A DNA stretch of 30,725 bases from Gracilaria domingensis (Eukaryota; Rhodophyta; Florideophyceae; Gracilariales; Gracilariaceae): NCBI GenBank assembly GCA_022539475.1, contig VCMS01000293.1:22329-53053 (forward strand), read 5' to 3'. The translations under genes were made by a program, and so were the position numbers. Positions 27,425 to 30,725 of the stretch are shown here, piece after piece (position 1 is the first letter of the stretch; each line of letters begins with the position of its first letter). A model generated the notes under the pieces. That model was not told the DNA's origin, made no database searches, and saw only the letters and a list, made by a program, of their open reading frames with translations.

Positions 27425-27432
27425 CTTTTATA
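27425..27432 (-). promoter_or_regulatory. TATA box of the secreted-protein gene
   Basis: TATAAAAG on the - strand, 88-95 bases upstream of the ATG at 27337. A pyrimidine-rich leader (CAACAAGCACATTTGTTCTC, CATTCTCTCAACG) follows. Spacing fits a normal RNA polymerase II core promoter. Confidence 0.6.
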
Positions 27433-27617
27433 CTGTTTGCGCACCAAACAAAATCCTCTCCGCAAAGTGTAGCATTCTCCTCTTCATGGTGTTGTTCGTC
27501 TCTCCTGATACGTGATATTTCTCTCTCCAGGAAGGAAATGATGACTGCATTCTGCTTGCATTTTAATAACTAATATGAATTGTGTGTGCTGATAGACAAG
27601 GAAAAGTGCAGAGAGAT

Positions 27618-27818
27618 ATGATTGATTATGTCGCGAATGCGTTTGTCTTCGTGAATCGAATCATTTCAATGGTGAGGAATGCAGAATCAGCACGGTTTAC
27701 TGTGTTCATGTCAATTGCACCTTGTTGTGCGTGCAACAAAGTTAGAAACAATTTTGCTATCGAAGCATTGTGCCACAAGTGTGTGGACGACAGCGATAAA
27801 GAAGTGAAATGCAATTGA
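27618..27818 (+). CDS. Possible small Cys-rich protein
   Basis: There are 66 codons from the ATG at 27618, diverging from the secreted-protein gene. The second half has CCAC...CHKC (C-x2-C spaced by 14 residues), a zinc-ribbon-like pattern, followed by an acidic-basic tail ending EVKCN. I do not recognise a family. Short length and lack of other signals make a chance ORF quite possible. Confidence 0.2.
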   Translation: MIDYVANAFVFVNRIISMVRNAESARFTVFMSIAPCCACNKVRNNFAIEALCHKCVDDSDKEVKCN

Positions 27819-28327
27819 GTGGGTAAACCTTCTTTATTCTTAAGCTTATTGGTTTCGAAATTGACGAGTTGATGACAGTCATTGTGCATTCTCTGTGTGG
27901 ACCTTTCTATGGGAGGCAACTAGTGTGACAATCTGAAATGCGAGTGCAACTTGCGAACGTAGTGATGTATCTCTCCTACTCCCTTTTCTTGCCGGTGACT
28001 GAGTTTGGTAGGAAATGCAAGTGGAATGGAGTCATGTTTCTGGAGAGCGAAGTCGCACGTATCAGGAGAGACGAACAACATCATGAAGAGCAGAATGGTA
28101 CTGTTTGCGGAGACGATGGTTAGGTGTCCTTTTCGCAGGATACTTTGAAACTGTTTTCTTGATTCCGACTGCATCTTTGGATGTCAAATCACGTTTCGGA
28201 TCCTGCTGTTGATTCATTTTGGTTTCGATCGCTAGAGCGTTGAAGCTTAGGTTCACAGCGAAAACACGAGTAGCAAGTGCTCTTGTGTTGGCTGGCACAG
28301 CTATCGTGTGAGCATTGAAGGTTTAAA

Positions 28328-28675
28328 CCCAGTTGCAACTTATACAGTAAGTAAGTTATGTAGATACTGAATACAATAAGAGAGAGTGCCTGCTCTAATA
28401 GTTTCTTACGACACACAAGCAGAGGCCAGATGAGGGTCTCACCAGCGCGTGTTCACATCGTCTCTCTCTTTTCGTGCCTCGTGGCAATGCGTTGCACCGT
28501 CGCATTTGTACGAAAGAAGAGCGCCTGTTCCAGCGTAGCGGCGCAGCAGCGCACGTGCGCCCAGATGACGTCTGTACCACGCGTGAAGCAGCTGCGGCGC
28601 TGCGCGTGAGCGAGCTTGCTCTGGTGAACAGCCGCAGACGCTACGGACTTGCTGGTGTGGACAGCGCGTTTGATC
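28328..28675. repeat. Interspersed repeat, copy 1
   Basis: It matches 29068-29460 in several blocks: CAGTTGCAACTTATACAG with CAGTTCCAATTTGTACAG, AGGCCAGATGAG, CTTTTCGTGCCTCGTGGCAA, GCGTTGCACCGTCGCAT, CGTGAAGCAGCTGCGGCGCT and the GCTGGTG...GACAGC end. About 80% identity in blocks with several indels. Probably a non-autonomous mobile element; no coding capacity recognised. Confidence 0.78.
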
Positions 28676-29067
28676 GTGCAGCTTGTGGCGTGCTGTGTGC
28701 ACAAACGCTGTGCGCTGTGTTTCCGTGGCGATGCGATGCAGCCAACAGCAGATGTACGACGGTACCAACATCTGCGCGCCTCTGGTACATGGCGGCACGC
28801 ATCAGCGCGCCGCCCATCGTTTTGAGGCCTTGCGCTCTCGCAGTGAGCAGTGGCGCTGCCGTGCACCCCTGGGTACAGGGGCAGTTGGCAACGCGCGACA
28901 CGCATGTGTGGGAAAGGGGTGCTTAGATCAAATGTCGAAAGACTGGCCGCATCAAGCTGACACGCGCCGCATCGCATCCCGAACGTTTTCTGGCTCTTTT
29001 GTGGGGCACGTTCCGCGACCCAAGTCACGGCGGCGCGCGCGACACGGCGGGCGCCAGCGCGCGGGCA
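28676..29067. other. GC-rich spacer between repeat copies
   Basis: This stretch has GC-rich, CGC/GCG-dense DNA without a recognised gene. It contains a small hairpin CCCCTG/CAGGGG near 28866-28881. Open frames on both strands are long because of composition. Confidence 0.35.
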
Positions 29068-29460
29068 AACTCAGTTCCAATTTGTACAGGAAGTAACTGA
29101 TGTAGATACAATAAAAGAGATTGTCTGCACTAATTAGTGCAGATGTCACAGCAGACAATCTCCTCTACTTATGCAAGGTACTAACGTGTATCTCTTAGGA
29201 TTGAGAGGCCAGATGAGCGTCTCCCCAGCGCTTGTTCACATTGCCTCTCTTTTCGTGCCTCGTGGCAATGCGTTGCACCGTCGCATTCGTACGAGAGAAG
29301 AGCGCCTCTTGCAGCGTTTCAGCCCACGTGTGACCAGATGGCGTCCGTACTGCGCGTGAAGCAGCTGCGGCGCTGCGAGAGAGCGAGCTTGTTCTCGTGA
29401 ACAGGGCTGTTCACAGCCCCAAACGCTACACGCATGCTGGTGTTGACAGCACGTTTGATG
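29068..29460. repeat. Interspersed repeat, copy 2, with internal palindromes
   Basis: This is the partner of 28328-28675. Where copy 1 has TGCCTGCTCTAATAG, this copy has gained a nested inverted repeat (29117-29162). Where copy 1 has GAACAGCCGCAGACGC, it has GGGCTGTTCACAGCCC, a perfect 6-bp hairpin. Two further snap-back palindromes follow its end. Confidence 0.78.
29117..29162. repeat. Nested inverted repeat
   Basis: The outer arms are GAGATTGTCTGC (29117-29128) and GCAGACAATCTC (29151-29162), both perfect. Overlapping the left arm is the perfect 18-bp palindrome CTGCACTAATTAGTGCAG (29125-29142). Two alternative hairpins can therefore form from the same strand. Confidence 0.9.
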
Positions 29461-29489
29461 GTTCACTGCAGTGGCTAACCTTACTGCTG

Positions 29490-29540
29490 GCTACGTTTGA
29501 CAACACAACCTACATTATGGGCTGTGTTGTCAAACGTAGC
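29490..29540. repeat. Perfect snap-back palindrome, 18-bp arms
   Basis: GCTACGTTTGACAACACA (29490-29507) and its exact reverse complement (29523-29540) are separated by a 15-base loop. The matching stretch near 25120-25165 has only the left-arm-like part (GGCTACTTGCGACAACG), so the second arm was added in this copy. Confidence 0.95.
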
Positions 29541-29549
29541 ACAAGAAAT

Positions 29550-29592
29550 ACATCACTCAGATTTCAACTATTAGTTGAAATCTGAGTGATGT
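29550..29592. repeat. Perfect snap-back palindrome, 21-bp arms
   Basis: Perfect 21-bp arms at 29550-29570 and 29572-29592 (right arm TAGTTGAAATCTGAGTGATG plus T) are separated by one base. The left arm resembles 25171-25191 (ACATCACTTAGATTTCAACTA), where no inverted second arm follows. This copy therefore looks like a fold-back extension. Confidence 0.95.
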
Positions 29593-29653
29593 GTTTGAGA
29601 CACAGTGTGTTCTTGTATCATGATCATTGATGATGTTACTGTTAGTGCCACAT

Positions 29654-30725
29654 TTCGAAAATGACAAAAATGTCCACATACGACCACGATGTGAGTTTTG
29701 ATGTCTTTGAGACACTTGTTTTAGCGGCAACGTATTGCTTTCTACATTCAGCATTGTACTGAAGTTCCCGATGAGGTTCCTACTGCTGTACCGCCGCGCA
29801 CTCGACGCAGATTGCAAACAACAAAGCATCGAAATGTAAAGTTATGTTAAGTTATGTTATGTTATATTCTTCTATCTTCTACTGCTCTATCCCACCATCT
29901 CTCTTTCTAATTCGTAGAAGCAAGCACAGACTTCTCTATACTCTCAAACCTTCTTCCGTTCACCGCGTTTGTGTTTGGCGGAACGTATCCCATCGGCTGC
30001 CACCAAGGGCCATCAGGAAGAATCAGCCCTTTTCTGAGCTCCACCACTCCAAGGTTGGGGCTGATGAACTGGCGCACCGAATTCTTCCCCGCACCTTTCT
30101 CAAGTTTTGAAAAGTAAGGGTCGGTGAAGAACACCCCGCCTTTCCCCACCTCTTTGAGCTCTCGTCCACCAAAATGGCAAAACTCCGCCCCGAATTGCAA
30201 AGTGTCCAGGATCTTTAGAAACCTGTTCACATTGTCCCCCGAGAGCTTCTGCATTGACGCGTCCGTAGTGGCGTTGATGTACCTCATCGCTGTTGATGGG
30301 TTTCGCACATCAAAGTTAAAGCCCCGATTCAGTTGCTCGGTCTTTGGGCGCAGACAAGAGTTCAACGGTCCGCGCCAATGCTCGTACACCCCTTTCAGCA
30401 CTTCCCGTTCATTCCCCACACGCGCTTTCAAAAAGTTGTGCAGCAAATACCTTTGGTCCACCGACGACGGGTAGTGGCTGTCGACGTTGAGCAGGTTGAA
30501 GCGCCGACGTGCGAGCACTTGACGTTGATCGAGCTCCTTTGCAATCTGAGCATCGACGGCGCTTATTACCTGCTCTGTCTGGTTTGCCCAAGTCACTACA
30601 GCCGCGCCAAAGTCCATCTTCATCTGCACCTCCGCCTCCAACCTCCAGTTTTTGTCCAGAATGGCAAACACTATGGTGTGGAAGCGTGTCGTGAAACGTC
30701 TCGCATGGGAAACATGCATGTGGAC
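29654..30725. repeat. Segmental duplication, right copy (runs off the window)
   Basis: Nearly identical to 25212-26281. It continues to the last base of the window, so the right border is not visible. Direct (tandem) orientation with a 4.44-kb period. Confidence 0.93.
29907..30725 (-). CDS. Second copy of the secreted WHP/HEHG protein gene (partial)
   Basis: Only the C-terminal 272 or so codons are inside the window, starting at the VHMHVSHARRF stretch. They encode the same residues as the gene at 25463-27337. The one coding difference I noticed is a silent Gln codon change (CAA to CAG) in the stretch PWWQPMGY near the end. The frame is fully open, so nothing seen marks it as a pseudogene. 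The signal peptide, the WHP/HEHG motif and the promoter lie beyond the window end. Such near-identity means a very recent duplication or gene conversion, or a collapsed or over-expanded assembly. Confidence 0.85.
   Translation of the reverse strand, partial: VHMHVSHARRFTTRFHTIVFAILDKNWRLEAEVQMKMDFGAAVVTWANQTEQVISAVDAQIAKELDQRQVLARRRFNLLNVDSHYPSSVDQRYLLHNFLKARVGNEREVLKGVYEHWRGPLNSCLRPKTEQLNRGFNFDVRNPSTAMRYINATTDASMQKLSGDNVNRFLKILDTLQFGAEFCHFGGRELKEVGKGGVFFTDPYFSKLEKGAGKNSVRQFISPNLGVVELRKGLILPDGPWWQPMGYVPPNTNAVNGRRFESIEKSVLASTN

Larger units (their letters stand above)
27338..28327. other. Promoter side of the secreted-protein gene and spacer
   Basis: It holds the TATA box at 27425 and then ordinary intergenic DNA. 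Short frames on the + strand exist, of which 27618-27818 is the only one with a suggestive Cys pattern. I see nothing else. Confidence 0.4.

Noticed and set aside
28439..29096. Long ORFs of up to 191 codons on both strands in the GC-rich repeat spacer
   Set aside because: They are open because of GC-rich composition, overlap one another on both strands and cross a repeat border.
1..30725. tRNA or rRNA genes
   Set aside because: I found no cloverleaf with a conserved T-arm or any rRNA-like block on reading both strands by eye; a tRNAscan run would be decisive.

Overview
The window looks like nuclear DNA of a compact, intron-poor eukaryote, most probably a florideophyte red alga such as Chondrus. 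This is inference. The recognisable genes are single open frames with short spacers. They are mixed with Ty3/gypsy, copia-like, PIF/Harbinger and hAT-like elements, and there is a mannosylglycerate-phosphatase-like HAD gene (mannosylglycerate is a typical red algal solute). There is no sign of bacterial operons or organellar genes.

Layout. Bases 1-4786 hold no recognisable gene. They include a GA-rich stretch, a roughly 1.2 kb purine tract almost free of T on the + strand (about 1861-3119), and a T-rich tract. A broken PIF/Harbinger transposase lies at 4787-5632 (-). A complete but defective Ty3/gypsy element, read on the - strand, fills 5777-13800. It has 923/924-bp LTRs about 1% apart, a gag, a perfect threefold tandem copy of the zinc-knuckle segment, a protease, an acidic region with a twice-used module, an RNase H stub and an intact-looking integrase, but no reverse transcriptase. 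Next come a 227-bp direct repeat pair (13801 and 15535), a hAT-type MITE with an exact 8-bp target duplication (14043-14590), a 27-bp tandem repeat, and copia-like fragments (15883-18539) in the order RNase H, then gag-protease-integrase.

From 18.9 kb on, host-like material appears. There is a coiled-coil frame with one in-frame TAA (19025-19954, -), three tandem hairpin units with compensating changes between units (20188-20521), a 3' fragment of ribulose-phosphate 3-epimerase (20588-20908, -), a ketopantoate-reductase-like gene (21306-22208, +) and a HAD phosphatase gene (22835-23707, +). A decayed copy of that phosphatase's own 3' end faces it on the opposite strand (23760-23954, -). The last 5.5 kb carries a gene for a large secreted protein of unknown function (25463-27337, -). 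A second, nearly identical copy of its 3' part runs off the window end (29907-30725, -). Between the two copies lies a repeat-rich spacer with a duplicated approximately 350-bp repeat and several perfect snap-back palindromes.

The metabolic genes do not form an obvious pathway. The strongest signals for novelty are the covarying tandem hairpins, the rearranged RT-less gypsy element with triplicated zinc knuckles, the inverted phosphatase fragment, and the recent segmental duplication of the secreted-protein gene beside foldback DNA.
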